From Ceratopteris richardii (taxonomy: Eukaryota > Streptophyta > Polypodiopsida > Polypodiales > Pteridaceae), in NCBI GenBank assembly GCA_020310875.1, contig CM035406.1, positions 224,274,415 to 224,338,414 of the forward strand: a stretch of 64,000 nucleotides of DNA. The letters run 5' to 3'. Below, in pieces: positions 1 through 12,140 of this stretch. The translations under genes and the position numbers were made by a program. Below the pieces are notes generated by a model. That model was not told the origin of the DNA. It did not search any database and saw only the letters and a program-made list of their open reading frames with translations. Within the stretch, counting starts at the first letter, position 1; every line of letters starts with the position of its first letter.

Positions 1-229
1 AAGTGTAGGAACTAAAATAGTAAGTTTTTGTTCTTGGATAAACTCCATACCTATCTGTTTTGATCCATTGATTAGTAGATCATCTTCCAAGCAACATATA
101 TGAGTATTTATGTTCATTAGCTAACTAAAGTTTCCCACTACATTCTCTAGCCATCATTCTTAACAAGTGTGAAACAGGATCTAGCAACACCACTTCATCT
201 CTTGTGACTATCCACCATCTCCTCCAACA
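1..229 (+). repeat. 5' LTR remnant of copia A1
   Basis: This stretch is repeated with moderate divergence at about 4570-4792. It ends in CCAACA (224-229), the same LTR terminus as element E. The following bases, 231-242, align to the initiator-Met tRNA primer site of E with substitutions, so the primer site is decayed. Confidence 0.75.
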
Positions 230-255
230 ACAATATGAGAGCAACAAAAATCAAG

Positions 256-1297
256 ATGCGAGATGGATGTCCATCCTTCCTTGACAAACTGGACAGAAAA
301 AACTACTCATCATGCTCACTAAGGATGCAAGCCTACCTTCAAGGGAGAAGTGTATATGGATTCATCTCAGGACATGAAGAGATGACAATCTTCAGGAGCA
401 AGCATCAACCCACAAGGGAAGACCAAGAAAGGTTGACCACATGGTGTGCAAAGGATGCTCTTGCCAAGTCATATCTACTAAACTCAATCTCTAATTGCTT
501 ATTACCACATATTAGGAATTGCAAGACCTCCAAAATACTGGGGGAGTGCTCTCATCATGTTTCTTGTCAAATACAAGAGCAAGGATGAATCAATTATGGA
601 TGGAATTTACAACCCTAAAGAAATAACCAAAGCAAGGAGTGACTGATTATGTAACCAAGATGAAAGATGTGGCTGACTAGCTTGCAGGCATTGGAGAGCA
701 GATAGCAGAAGAACATATTATGAGGTAGATCATTAATGGAATAAGGCTGATGATAAGTGGGAGTCCTTAACCACAACAATGGACCTCTACATGGATATGC
801 AAATACCTGACCTCAACACTTTGATAAGCAACTCTTCACCCATGAGACAAAGCTCAATAAGAATGGTGACAAGTCTAGAGGTAACCAATCTTTGCCCTTT
901 ATAGAGATAAGAATAAAGCTAAGGATAAACGTAAAAGCAACAAGCATGAAGAAGAGGCTATTACCTCTCATGTTAATTATGCAGGAAGAGGAAGAGGTGC
1001 CATAGGAAGGGATAGAGGAGGAAAGCAAGGCAGGGGGAGACCCTACAACAATTCATCTTGCACCATTTATGGTCTTTTCAACCACACCACAAAAGACTGC
1101 TTCAAGAATACAAGGAATCAAAGGGGAAGAGGCTTCCATAGAGGTAGCTATGGGCAATGAAGAGGCAAGTACAACAATGGTGGAGGCAAGTATAACCATA
1201 ACTACAATCAAGGCTACAACAACAATAATTATCAAGGAGGCTTTAGAGGAAGAAGGGACTACAAAAACTATATAGAAGACCAAGAAGACTCATTACT
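256..1297 (+). pseudogene. copia A1 gag remnant
   Basis: Capsid/nucleocapsid gene of the retrotransposon. I take the start at 256 because the first residues (MRDG.PSFLDKLDRKNY) line up with the gag start of E. It is open to 588 and then breaks into several frames. Recognisable pieces follow: the segment around 640-790 with the 'WESL' and 'MDLYMD' motifs, a basic Arg/Gly-rich tract near 980-1040, and a CCHC zinc knuckle at about 1059-1100. The second Cys of that knuckle has become Tyr (C-T-I-Y...H...C). An Asn/Tyr/Gly-rich linker near 1150-1270 leads into protease. Non-functional. Confidence 0.85.
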
Positions 1298-4144
1298 CGT
1301 CATGAACATGACATCTTTCCAAGGTAAAGATGATGAGCATCTTTTCTATATTGACTCAGGTTGTTCAGATCATGTGGTTGGAAATGTACCTCTATTATAT
1401 GATCTTGAAGAACCCAAGGGAAGCATGAAGTACAAATAGGTGATGATACTAAACACTCAGTCAAGCAAATTGTAAATGTCAAAACATCTGATGGTAACAT
1501 GAACCTTTTGAGTAAAGTTCTGTATGTGCTAACTATAACCAAAAACCAAATTAGTGTTGGGTAGATTATTGAGAAAGCTTTACAGGTGAGATTCACTAAG
1601 CATGGAGCATATGTGGAGGACCCCCAACATGGATTCAAAAGCATTGCTAAAGGTGAGAAGTCTAGTAGATTATTCACATTTAAGATTGAAGACACAAAGA
1701 ACAAAGCACTATTCAATTATAGAGATCAAAACTTATCTGAGTTAGAAATATGGCACAAAAGGCTAGGACACATAGCAGAAAGAACTCTAAAGCAAGTATG
1801 GAGGGATCAAAGTGTGCTTGGCGTTCCCAATATGACCAAGCAACATATGCTATACAAATGTGGAGCATGCCAATTTGGCAAAGCTCACAGACAACCCTTC
1901 AACAAGAAGGGATACATTCATGAAGACTATTTGGAGCTTGTACACACTCATGTGTGGGGTCCTAGCAAAGATCCATCAATCTCAGGTTCTAGGTACTATG
2001 TTTCAATCATTGATGATTACAATAGATGGGAAATCTTTTATTTCATGAAGTATAAGGATGAGGTATTTACATGATTCAAAAAGTACTTGGCACTAGTTGA
2101 ACACCAAATAGGAAGGAGCTTGAAGAGGATCAGATGTGATGGAGGTGGTGAGTATTTTTCACATGAATTTTATTCATTTCTATAGGACAGAGGTATAAAG
2201 AGGGAAGTAACAACCAGATACACTCCTAGATTGAACGGAGTGGTAGAGAGAAGGAACAGGTTAGTTGTTGAAACTGCTAGGTCCATGGTGAATGAGAAGA
2301 AGTTTCCTAATTTCCTATGGGCAGAGGCTGCGTCCAGAGCTAGCTACTTGCTCAATTGGCTCCCATCCAAATCCTTGGATGGTATGACACCCTATGAAGC
2401 ATGGGATGGCAAGAGAACCCTCATTGGACCATTACAAAATATTTGGGTGCATTGCTTATGCACACATTCCCTCATAGAGGAAAGCTTGACCCTAAAGCTG
2501 AGAAATGTATATTCAATACTTAGTAGAAGATATCAATTGAGAGGATGAATAACAAATTGACTTCAAAGCTTGGAAGTCAAGAGGCAAGATCAAACACATT
2601 CAATTAGAAGACATCTAGAGTCTTCAAATCAAGCACTAAGGAGACTACAAAATGGAAAGCAAAAAGCTCGTAAGGTATGGATATGATACACCATTAGTCA
2701 CCAAGCATTCCGTGTATATCACTAAAGAATCTATGGGAGAAGAGCCTTCTTCATTTGAAGAGGCTAGGAAGAAGAACGAATGGAGAGAAGCCATGCAGGA
2801 AGAAGTGAAAGCACTTGAGGAAACTCATACTTGGGATATAGTTCCCAAGAAGCTAGGCATGAAGGTAATTGGATCTAGGTGGATATAAAAAATAAAAAAG
2901 AAGGCTCAGATGGCTCTATTAATAGGTACAAGGCAAGGTTGGTGGAAAAAGGATTTGCCCGAACTCATGTAGTGCAATATGAAGAAACTTTTTCACCTAT
3001 GGCAAAGATGCCAGCACTAGGGTTTTGGTAAGTATTCCTACTTCTAAAAATTGGAATCTATATCAGTTAGATGTCAATAATGCATTCTTAAATGGATGGA
3101 TATCAGAAGAAGTGTATATGGCATAACCACTAGGTTTTGAAGATGAAGATAAAATAGGTTATGTATGCAAGCTAAGCAAGGCACTCTATGGTCTCAAGCA
3201 ACCTCCTAGAGCTTGGAACTTAGGCTTGTTACTTATTTGAAGGACCAAGGTTTTGTGACAAGCAAGGCATATTCTTCTTTATTTGTTAAGAAGAACAAAT
3301 AAGAAGTTATCTACTTATGCGTCTATGTAGATGAATCGTTATTAGAGGGAATGATGTTAATGGGATCAAGCACATCAAGGCTCAACTAATGGAAGAATTT
3401 AAAATCAGTGATCTTGGTTCATTAACCTACTTCCTTGGCTTAGAGCTTGTGAACAAGGATTCTAGTATATTTATCACTCAAAGGAAATACATACATGATT
3501 CAAGATGGAGAAGACTAAAATTGCAAGTACTCCTATGGAACTCAATCATAAACTAAGATCTCATGAAGATGAAATACTTGATGATATTACAGGTTATCAA
3601 GAACTAGTGGGAGGTCTCAATTATGCTACTCTAACAAGAGTGGACATTGCTTATGGAGTAAGTACATTAAGTCAGTTAATGCATGCACCAAGGAAGCCTC
3701 ATATGGAAGCTGCAAAAACGGTGCTTAAGTATCTGAAGGGTACAATAGATGAAGGTTTGTTGTATCCCTTCACTTCAGACATAGATGTAAAGATGTATTC
3801 TAATGCGGATTAGGCTGGCTCCAAGGATGATAGAAGGAGCACTTTAGGGTACCTATCCTTTGTAAGTTCAAAGCTTATATCATGGTCATCTAAGAAGCAA
3901 CCTTGTGGCTTTATATTCCACAGAAGCAAAATATAGAGGTTTGGCAGATGCAACTCAAGAATCTATGTGGCTTAAGCAACTATATGCAGATTTGGAGATA
4001 AACTCTTACATTCCAATAATCTTTGGAGGCAACACTAGCTTACGTCATTTGGCTCCTCATCCTGTACATCATGCAAGGACTAAGCACATTGAAGTGCATT
4101 ATCATTATCTAAGGGATAAATTGCTTAAAAATCTCACACATTGA
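1298..4144 (+). pseudogene. copia A1 pol remnant (PR, INT, RT, RNase H)
   Basis: Broken polyprotein. The aspartic protease motif YIDSGCSDH lies near 1346. The GAG-pre-integrase HHCC site lies at about 1745-1880 (WHKRLGH, CGACQFGK). In the integrase core the first catalytic Asp (TDVWGP in E) reads His here (near 1948), FIDDY reads IIDDY near 2006, and GGGEYF is near 2140. An in-frame TAG sits at 2183-2185, at the same codon as the TAG in E. RT pieces run from 2650 to 3800. The catalytic YVDD near 3325 is disrupted by a frameshift. RNase H pieces run to 4144, where the C-terminal end is deleted into the LTR. Several additional stops and frameshifts are present. Confidence 0.88.
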
Positions 4145-4792
4145 GCAATGTATGATTGCCAATGACATTGTATTTGTATGTGATCTAATACATTTATGAT
4201 CATTACATTCTCATTTCACTTCTCTGTTATAACTCCATCAGAACAGTGATCTTCTCACAGCTTGTTCTCAGTACTTAGTTGATCATTTGGCATGAATTAA
4301 AGTTGGCTAGATGCAGCATACTATCTATTATACACCTACAAAATTGCATTACTGTTTCTTCTTGAGATCATCAGATATTAATGTCTTTGGTCTCTTGACT
4401 ATTGTAGCACGTAAATGTCGGGATGATGCTATGATTTGTTAAACATCTTTCTCTGTGTATACTCCATCATTTTTTATGAAATCACTCATTGTTCATAGCT
4501 TACTAAGTTAATTAGAGTTCCCTAAAAGGAATTAAGCCAATTGTTGCTCTGCTCAGAGAACTATTCAAAACATTGAACAGGTATAGGAACAAAAATAGTA
4601 AGTTTTTGTTCCTGGACGAACTTCCTACCTATCTATTTTGATCCATTGATTAGTGGATCATCTTTCAAGCACCATATATGAGTATTTATGTTCATTAGCT
4701 AATTCAAGAGGCCCACTACACTCTCCATACCTCATTCTTAGTAGGTGTGAAGGAGGATCTAGGAACAACATCTCTTGTGACTATCCACCATC
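4145..4792 (+). repeat. 3' LTR of copia A1 (start deleted)
   Basis: Homologous to the E LTR (for example the shared segments around 4330-4350 and 'aaatgtcggg' near 4413) and to the 5' remnant at 1-229. The polypurine tract and the LTR start are missing, because coding sequence for RNase H stops abruptly at 4144. The final ~10 bp that would match CCAACA are absent. Confidence 0.7.
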
Positions 4793-4948
4793 GACGCGAA
4801 TGCTTGGGTCATGAAGTGGGTGGTTCTCGAGTTGCAGCATGGGGGGTTGGCAGGTCACATAGTGGGGCGTTCATGGGTCACATAGTTGGGAGTTTGTGGG
4901 TCATGGATTGGGGGATTGGTGGGTCATAGAGAGAGAGAGAGAGTAAAA
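4793..4948. repeat. G-rich minisatellite ending in (GA)n
   Basis: Five to six imperfect ~22-26 bp units of the form 'gtgggtcata-gtgggg-gttc', finishing in a GA microsatellite at about 4927-4943. The same unit and the same unit-to-GA arrangement recur at 14936-15441. Confidence 0.75.
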
Positions 4949-4999
4949 GGAGGAAGAGCATTGCTTAACCAATTCATACAGTAGCTCTACAACCGAAGT

Positions 5000-6690
5000 T
5001 GAGAAACATTCATGTTCTCAATTACTACGAGAGTCTAAACATGAGTTTGGCCTCAGAATATTTATTCCAAAATTTTTATTCTTATTTTTAGCTTCACCTA
5101 AAGTGTGAATGGTTTGCCAACTCTGATGGATGTAAACACCATCGGTCCCCATAAAGAATTAATTTATAGCTTCGTCCACCATCAAATATGCTTTGTGAAT
5201 GAATCCCCCCTCTATCCACTCCATTGCGTGCCAATCCTTATGATACTGATATCTAGGTTGAGACTATATAAGATTGAAAGGAAAAATAGGCTGAAAATCC
5301 TCTACTTGATAGACCACCACATCAAGTTTTAGCACCATCCCGATGCAACTACTCTTTTATTTGCTTATTAATCTAAACACAAAAAAACAGCATGAAATGA
5401 AATGAATTGAAATAGGGTATGTACAATGAGTGGATTTCTTCCAACTTGTTGACCAGTGGTATCCTCTCCCCTAGCAAGTCCTCTATATTTCTAATGCTCC
5501 TTGTGTTAATGCAATCATTTGCACTCTTCTTATGTTAGCTGTAGTTTTTTCACAACTCGTTCCCTATTTTATTCTAATGCCACAAGTCTCTTAATGGAAA
5601 GTTTGATTCTAATGGTTCTATCTTCGATTTCTCTCCTCATAATAAATTCAAAGGGCACCAATGCCTCTTTACCCTATATTGAGACAAATAGAGCCTCACT
5701 AGTGGTTCCCCTTCTCGTAGTTGAGAAAGCCCATATTGCACCAATCAACAGTTGTGGCCAAGAGCTTTGATGGTCAAAAGCTAATTTGCATAGCAACCAA
5801 ATCAAAATTCTATTTGAGCTTTTTGCCTGCCCATTTGCCCTTAGATAATAAGCACATGATTTTTTTGTGAAAGACCTTGTACCTGTCAAAAATAAATTGG
5901 AGCAATTGATTTACAAAGTGTGTTTCCCTATCACTAGTAATTTCAAAGTGGGCAACCAAATCATCAAAAAATATGTTTGTACAAAAACTTGGCCACCGTG
6001 AAGGCCATGCAATCCAAAGTGGACTTAGATTTTATCCACTTAGTTGCATAGCACGTGGCCATCATAATAAACTTCTTACCCCTAGGTTGACCAGTTGGTC
6101 TGATCAAACCAATGCAATTAAGGCCCCATCGTTTGAAAGGTAGCCATCCTCTGAAGATGACTAATGGTTGGAGTTGGAATCTGGTTGGTCTAACATCAGA
6201 TCACTAGAAGATCTTGCATTCTTTTGAAAATTCGATTGCATCCTTGTAGATATGAGGCCACCATAGTCCTTTGTGGATGATTTTCTGAGTTGATTGCTCT
6301 CCCTTCACATGACCTTCACTGTGTGATCCTTCAAGCAAAAAAATTACCTCCTCAAGACAGAGACTTTCTCAAGATAGCACCTTGACAGTATTTATAGAAA
6401 TTTCCATTTTCAATTGAGTAATATTTGGCTTTGAAGAGTAATGTCCTCTTTTCTTTTGGTGTTAGGTGTTTTGCAAATTTTCCAACAATGAGAAATGCAG
6501 AATTCCATCATACTAATTAGTTTTACTTTCCACCCAAAAGAGAATAATATCCACCAATTAATCATTAATACATATTTCCTTTTCACTCATGGTAGTCCTC
6601 ACCACCTGATCTGCCATGCACTTCTGTTTCTATGGCTTAATATGAATCTCAAAGTCAAATTCTTGAAATAATAGTAACTATCACCAATAA
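5000..6690 (-). pseudogene. gypsy G1 RNase H end and integrase remnant
   Basis: Minus-strand reading gives, in order: an 'MADQVVR' segment typical of the RNase H/integrase connection (near 6620), a zinc-binding H..H..C..C region with 'WWPHIYKDA' (about 6350-6200), and the integrase core with 'PFKRWGL.CIG.I.P' and 'ATCYATKWI' (about 6140-5900). Then come the conserved 'NGQAKSSNRIL' and 'GAIWAFSTTRRGTTSEALF' segments (5889-5674). Further left is a weakly readable C-terminal part. Frames change several times and stops are frequent. Function would be cDNA integration; this copy is dead. Confidence 0.82.
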
Positions 6691-6699
6691 CACTAGTCA

Positions 6700-8440
6700 T
6701 AGCTTCAACTTCTATAAAAAATCATAACCTTGAACTTTGATGGTCAGCCAAGGTTGGAGGGGATAGTCAACTTCTCATGTAAGCACACTTAATAAATTTA
6801 AGCACATCACTTCTTACCCTCGCATCCATTTGAATAAGTTAAAATAGAGTGCTTTTATGATAAAGTCCTTTCAAGATTTCCTCAATATTTACCTCCTCAG
6901 TATTTTCCCAAGGGCGAGTTGGTTTCTCCTTTAATGAATTTCTCATTGTGTCATAAGCATCTTCGATGGAGACTCCCTCCTCAAAGTTAGCCCTCTTGCA
7001 TTCTTCTCTTTCCTTGAGTGCCTATTGCTTCACTAGACATGTTGCGAGTTACGTAGTGCTAGTCATCATAGGCATAGTGGATGATGAAACAACATAAGAT
7101 TGTGGGGGCATACCTTCATCTTTTGGAGACACAACAATCATATGGATCAGAGCGGGCTAGTTAGAAGGACAATTCTTTGTGTGGTGATCCTTAGCCTCGC
7201 TACAATCTTGGCATGGGGGTGCACGCTCTACTAAGGAGAATATGTTATGCATATGGCCATACTGCCCACAATGATAACACATCATTGGTCTAATGTACCT
7301 AGGTTTATTTTGCTGATTGTCCTCTCTATTATGTTTATTTCATGTACTAGCATAAAAACTCTTAGGAACCTCATTGTTGTGTCTCTACTAGGCTCCCTTC
7401 AAGTAATAACAAACACAAGCTTCGTGGCCATTTTTACCACAAAATTGATAGCCTACCCTATTGGGGCAATTCAGGTGAGAATGACCAGTATCGTTGCATG
7501 TTGTACACCAAACTTGCCTTTAGATGTCTTAAGAGGTCCGCAATTTCTCCACCTCCGAGCAAAGTTGGGACACCAAATCCTCGTTCCACCATGCACGTGG
7601 TGAGACAAATCTTCTCTTCATTTTGAATTCTTTGCATCTTTAGTTCTTCTAAATCCCTCTTGAGTTTCTTGATCTGGTCAAGATTGACAACATAATTTTC
7701 TTAAGTCCCTCCTTCAAAATGCATCCTAGCTTCCTCTATGCGAGAGGTAGCTACTACAAAGTCATTCAAAGTGTTTTTGAGCCTTAGAAAATCTCAAAGC
7801 TTTTGGTGAGATGACCTGGGAAGTTCCCTTTCTATCCACTTTTTGACCAAGAAATCTCTTAGTGCATATGGAAATCGAGAAACAAGTGCTTTAGTACAAG
7901 TACGTAATTCATGAAATAATGCATCTAGGTGTAATGTAAGATTCTCGAGTTGATCTAGGGCATGCACTGAGGAGTCGCTCTGTCAGAATGCATGAGAGAA
8001 TAAGATCTTTAAAGCTTCCAAGGTGGTAAAATGCGGATCTGCATAGTGGCTATACCATTTGTCTGTCAAACCTTCCAATGTTGAAGGGAATAGCATGAGC
8101 ATTGCATCCTCATGGTTTTGAAGCGCATGACTATGGCATAAGGAGATAAATCTACTCATTTGGTCATGTGCATCCTCCCATGCTGATCTCTTAAAGGTAG
8201 GAAATTAATGTTCAACCTTGAGAGTAGGTTGGACATGAGCTCCATTGGCACTTGTCCTTCTTCTCAAGTATGTAAAGAGAATCGAATGTCTTTCTCGATT
8301 TATCCTTTGATAGTCGGGTTGCAGCCAAATCAATGGACAAATTTAAGAGTTGAGGGAAGCTAAGTTGATTAGTCAAAGGTAAAGATGACTTGTTGAGGCT
8401 CCTTTGTACACGAAGAGGCTCTTGTTTGCTCAACTATAGG
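6700..8440 (-). pseudogene. gypsy G1 gag remnant
   Basis: Retrotransposon gag on the minus strand. The capsid motif 'LFPSTLEGLTDKWYSHY' lies near 8090-8040, followed by helical sequence and a zinc knuckle at 7213-7169 (C-Q-D-C, then H and C, with five rather than the usual four residues before His). Stops include a TGA just before 'DFLRLKNTLND' and a TAA after 'RMHFEGGT'; both are also present at the same sites in G2. The sequence leads into the very start of protease at 6700 and is cut there. Confidence 0.8.
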
Positions 8441-9146
8441 TCATGTAACCTCTCATAAGATGCAAAAATCAAGAGAAAATAACATAAAATAAGTGTTTAA
8501 TGGAGTAGGTACCTCACATACAAATGCAAGGATCCCACCGTGCATGCCAAACTATAGACGAGTTACTAGGGTATCGTGCTCTCACAAGTGCCAAATTATA
8601 GAGGAAACCACACACACACTTCCAGTATATCTTCTACTCAAGGGAGGTTCTTCTTAGTGAAGTAAACCCTATGAGATTTCTCTCTACAGGTACAGTCATT
8701 GTCAAAAGGAAAAACAATGACAATTACACAATCAGAGAGGGAGAGAATCACAATGTTCATACGAGAGAGAACACAAATTTCTTAACAAACTAAATGATTA
8801 TACAAGTTAGACATGCTGCAAATGAGTGATATAATGGGCTGGCATGTCGTTCCTAAAATTGGACAAATTTGAAACAAGAAGTTTCAATCACCGAAGGAAT
8901 ACAATAGGGATGAAGAACGTTATCCAAGAGAAACACAATAGAATCATACGAAGGGACTATTTCCAAACCACTCAATCAAATTGTATGCTAATATCCAACT
9001 CCACTAGGAGGCCCACGCTCTATACACTCACCAAAGAGTGATCCCAAACAATGTTCTTGTAGCACCAGAGTGCACAGAATGGTCAAGAAAATGGTGTGGG
9101 ATAATTCCATAGCTAGAATATGCCCGTTGTGTTCAAGCAATAGGCC
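8441..9146 (-). repeat. gypsy G1 leader and 5' LTR part
   Basis: Non-coding DNA upstream of gag on the minus strand, near-identical to 12141-12835. A possible primer site is at about 8533-8552 (minus strand 'tggcatgcac-ggtgggatcc'), resembling tRNA-type gypsy primer sites only loosely. The LTR would lie to the right of it and is truncated at 9146. Confidence 0.5.
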
Positions 9147-9738
9147 CCAAGGGCATGGAATTATAGGCTTGTAAAGTTCTTTAAGGAACTTGGATTTCAA
9201 GCATCTAAGGTAGATATTAGCTTGCTAGTCAAAGCAAGTGAGGATGGATTTATTTATGTTTGTATTTATGTTAATGACATAATACTTACAGGAATAGATG
9301 AAAAAGGTATACACATGATTAAGAAGCAGATGGAGAAAGAATTCAAAATCAATGACTTTGGAAATTTGTCATTCTTCTTGGGAATGGAGATTTCATATAC
9401 TCAACATGGAGTATATGTAACCCAAGAAAGGTACTTGAAAACTTTGCTAACCAAATTTAAAATGGAAGATTGCAGGATAACACCAACTCCAATGGAGGTG
9501 AATCATAGATTGAGTAGATATGGAGGAGAAGAATTCAAAGATATGAAGCTTTATTAGATTCCTAGAAAGGAACATTGGATTGTAGGACAAAGAGTGCTTA
9601 GGTACATCAAGGGCACACTTGAAGAAGGTTTGTACTATGGTTTTACTTCATATACAAGAATCAAGATATATAGTGATGCAAATTGTGCAGGTAACTCTGA
9701 TGATAGAAGATCAACAAATGGATATGTGTTTCAACTTA
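9147..9738 (+). pseudogene. Ty1/copia RT-RNase H fragment
   Basis: An isolated piece of a copia polymerase. It opens with the RT motif 'APRAWNYRL' (9152), runs through 'YVCIYVNDIILTG' (about 9255-9295), and on through 'FFLGMEISYT', 'MEVNHRLS', 'VLRYIKGTLEEGLYYGFTS' and 'YSDANCAGNSDDRRSTNGYVF' (to about 9732). The catalytic YVDD is YVND, losing one active-site Asp, and a stop interrupts at 9556. Sequence on both sides is gypsy on the opposite strand. Protein motifs resemble copia D more than E. Confidence 0.88.
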
Positions 9739-10391
9739 TGATCCGCAATATATTCCTTGGTCTGTCCTTAAGGGATATCAAAAAATGGGAAGTCTTCTCA
9801 ATTTTCAGGCTCAAAATAAGCCTTTTCAAATGCCTCTATATTTTTTTTTCATGTTGTGTTAGTATTCAAGGGAAAATAATCATTTTTTTACTCTTTTTGA
9901 CTTAGATGGGCCTCTTTTGCAAACTCTTCATCTATGTCATTGATTTCTAGAGTGCAACACTCTACACTCTCCATCATCCAATTTCATAATGTATCATTTT
10001 CTTGAGGTAACAAAGGCATTAACTTAGTATGAATAGTATACCTAGTATGTTGCCAATGTCATATCCTTCTTCCAGATGTACCAGTAGTTGACTGTTAATG
10101 TTTGTTGAGAACCATAGCTTGTTCTTTCCCCAATCTTTCAATGCTTTTTCTTGCCTTAGCAAAGGCCTTCCTAAAATTAGAGGGCAAGAAGTCTCCTGTG
10201 GTAGCACAATAAAAACAATCTGAAAGAAACTGGTAACCTTGCACTGTCATGAGAACATTTTCCATAATGCTCAATCCGGTATTGGTCTGCCAAGCTGACA
10301 GTAAAGGGTTTCACCTTGGTGGGGCTCAACTTTAGCTTCTTCATGGTGAAATCAGGCATGAAATTGATGCTATAACCTCCATCTATAATAA
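9739..10391 (-). pseudogene. gypsy G2 protease and linker remnant
   Basis: Minus-strand reading gives the aspartic-protease active site as 'VIIDGGYSIN' (about 10395-10365; DGG rather than DTG/DSG). It continues with 'MPDFTMKKLKLSPTKVKPF', then 'CPLILGRPLLRQEKALKDWG' near 10195-10130, the second conserved protease block (I-L-G-R). An acidic linker follows with 'EDFPFFDIP.GQTKEYIAD' near 9800-9745, which in gypsy elements precedes RT. Frameshifts and stops separate these pieces. Confidence 0.78.
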
Positions 10392-12140
10392 CACAGTCAT
10401 AGCTTCAACTTCTATAAAAAATCATAACCTTGAACTTTGATAGTCAGCCAAGGTTGGAGGGGATAGTCAACTTCTCATGTAAGCACACTGAATAAAAATT
10501 TAAGCACATCACTTCTTACCCTCACATCCATTTGAATAAGTTAAAATTGAGTGCTTTTATGATAAATTCCTTTCATGATTTCCTCAATATTTACCTCTTG
10601 AGTATTTTCCTAAGGGCGAGTTGGTTTCTCCTTTAATGAATTTCTCATTGTGTCATAAGCATCTTCGATGGAGACTCCCTCCTCAAAGTTAGCCCTCTTG
10701 CATTCTTCTCTTTCCTTGAGTGCCTATTGCTTCACTAGGCATGTTGCGAGTTACGTAGTGCTAGTCATCATAGGCATAGTGGATGATGAAACAACATAAG
10801 ATTGTGGGGGCATACCTTCATCTTTTGGAGACACAACAATCATATGGATCAGAGCGGGCTAGTTAGAAGGACAATTCTTTGTGTGGTGATCCTTGGCCTC
10901 GGTACAATCTTGGCATGGGGGTACAGGCTCTACTAAGGAGAGTATGTTATGCATATGGCCATAATGCCCACAATGATAACACATCATTGGTCTAATGTAC
11001 CTAGGTTTATTTTGCTGATTGTCCTCTCTATTATGTTTATTTGATGTACTGGCATAACAACTCTTAGGAACCTCATTGTTGTGTCTCTACTAGGCTCCCT
11101 TCAAGTAATAACAAACACAAGCTTCGTGGCCATTTTTACCGCAAAATTGATAGCTTACCCTATTGGGGCAATTCAAGTGAGAATGACCAGTATCCTTGCA
11201 TGTGGTACACCAAACTTGCCTTTGGATGTCTTAAGAGGTCCGCAATTTCTCCACCTCCCAACAAAGTTGGGACACCAAATCTTCGTTTTAGCATGCACGT
11301 GGTGAGACAAATCTTCTCTTCATTTTGAATTCTCTGCATCTTTAGCTCTTCTAAATCCCTCTTGAGTTTCTTGATCCGGTCAAAATTGACAACATAATTT
11401 TCTTAAGTCCCTCCTTCAAAATGCATCCTAGCTTCCTCTATGCGAGAGGTAGCTATTACAAAGTCATTCAGAGTGGTTTTGAGCCTTAGAAAATCTCAAA
11501 GCTTTTGGTGAGATGACCTGGGAAGTTCCCTTTCTATCCACTTTTTGACCAAGAAATCTCTTAGTGCATATGGAAATCGGGAAACAAGTGCTTTAGTACA
11601 AGTACGTAATTCATGAAATAATGCATCTAGGTGTAATGTGAGATTCTCGAGTTGATCTAGGGCATGCACTGAGGAGTCGCTCTGTTAGAATGCATGAGAG
11701 AATAAGATCTTCAAAGCTTCCTAGGTGGTAAAATGCGCATCTGCATAGTGGCTATACCATTTGTCTGTCAGACCTTCCAATGTTGAAGGGAATAGCATGA
11801 GCATTGCATCCTCATGGTTTTGAAGCGCATGACTATGGCATAAGGAGATAAATCTACTCATTGGGTCATGTGCATCCTCCCATGTTCATCTCTTAAAGGT
11901 AGGAAATTTAATGTTCAACCTTGAGAGTAGGTTGGACATGAGCTCCATTGGCACTTGTCCTTCTTCTCAAGTATGTAAAGAGAATCGAATGTCTTTCTCG
12001 ATTTATCCTTTGATAGTCGGGTTGCAGCCAAATCAATGGACAAATTTAAGAGTTGAGGGAAGCTAAGTTGATTAGCCAAAGGTAAAGATGACTTGTTGAG
12101 GCTCCTTTGTACACAAAGAGGCTCTTGTTTGCTCAACTAT
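10392..12140 (-). pseudogene. gypsy G2 gag remnant
   Basis: Same content as the G1 gag: a capsid block near 11790-11740, a zinc knuckle at 10915-10871 (C-Q-D-C-T-E-A-K-D-H-H-T-K-N-C), and the same TGA and TAA interruptions. The N-terminal open stretch 11915-12136 differs from its G1 partner (8212-8433) by only two residues. Its junction with protease is intact, unlike G1. Confidence 0.8.

Larger units (their letters stand above)
1..4792 (+). mobile_element. Ty1/copia element A1, degraded, left end outside window
   Basis: An old copia retrotransposon in gag-PR-INT-RT-RNase H order between two related flanks. The last ~229 bp of the 5' LTR lie at the window start. A related sequence at about 4570-4792 marks the 3' LTR, sharing phrases such as the one around 'gatccattgattagt' in both. 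The protein pieces match those of the young element E family by family motif, so A1 and E belong to one lineage. Many stops and frameshifts make it inactive. The 5' LTR is cut by the window edge, so total length is unknown. The end of the 3' LTR runs into a G-rich minisatellite and no target duplication can be scored. Confidence 0.9.
4990..9146 (-). mobile_element. Ty3/gypsy element G1, internally deleted
   Basis: Read on the minus strand it runs leader/LTR (9146-8441), gag (8440-6700), then directly RNase H end and integrase (6690-5000). Protease and RT are missing between gag and RNase H. The part from 6695 to 9146 is repeated almost exactly at 10392-12835 (G2). The right end breaks abruptly at 9146 into a copia fragment on the other strand. 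No left LTR was identified, so the left boundary is approximate. Confidence 0.8.
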
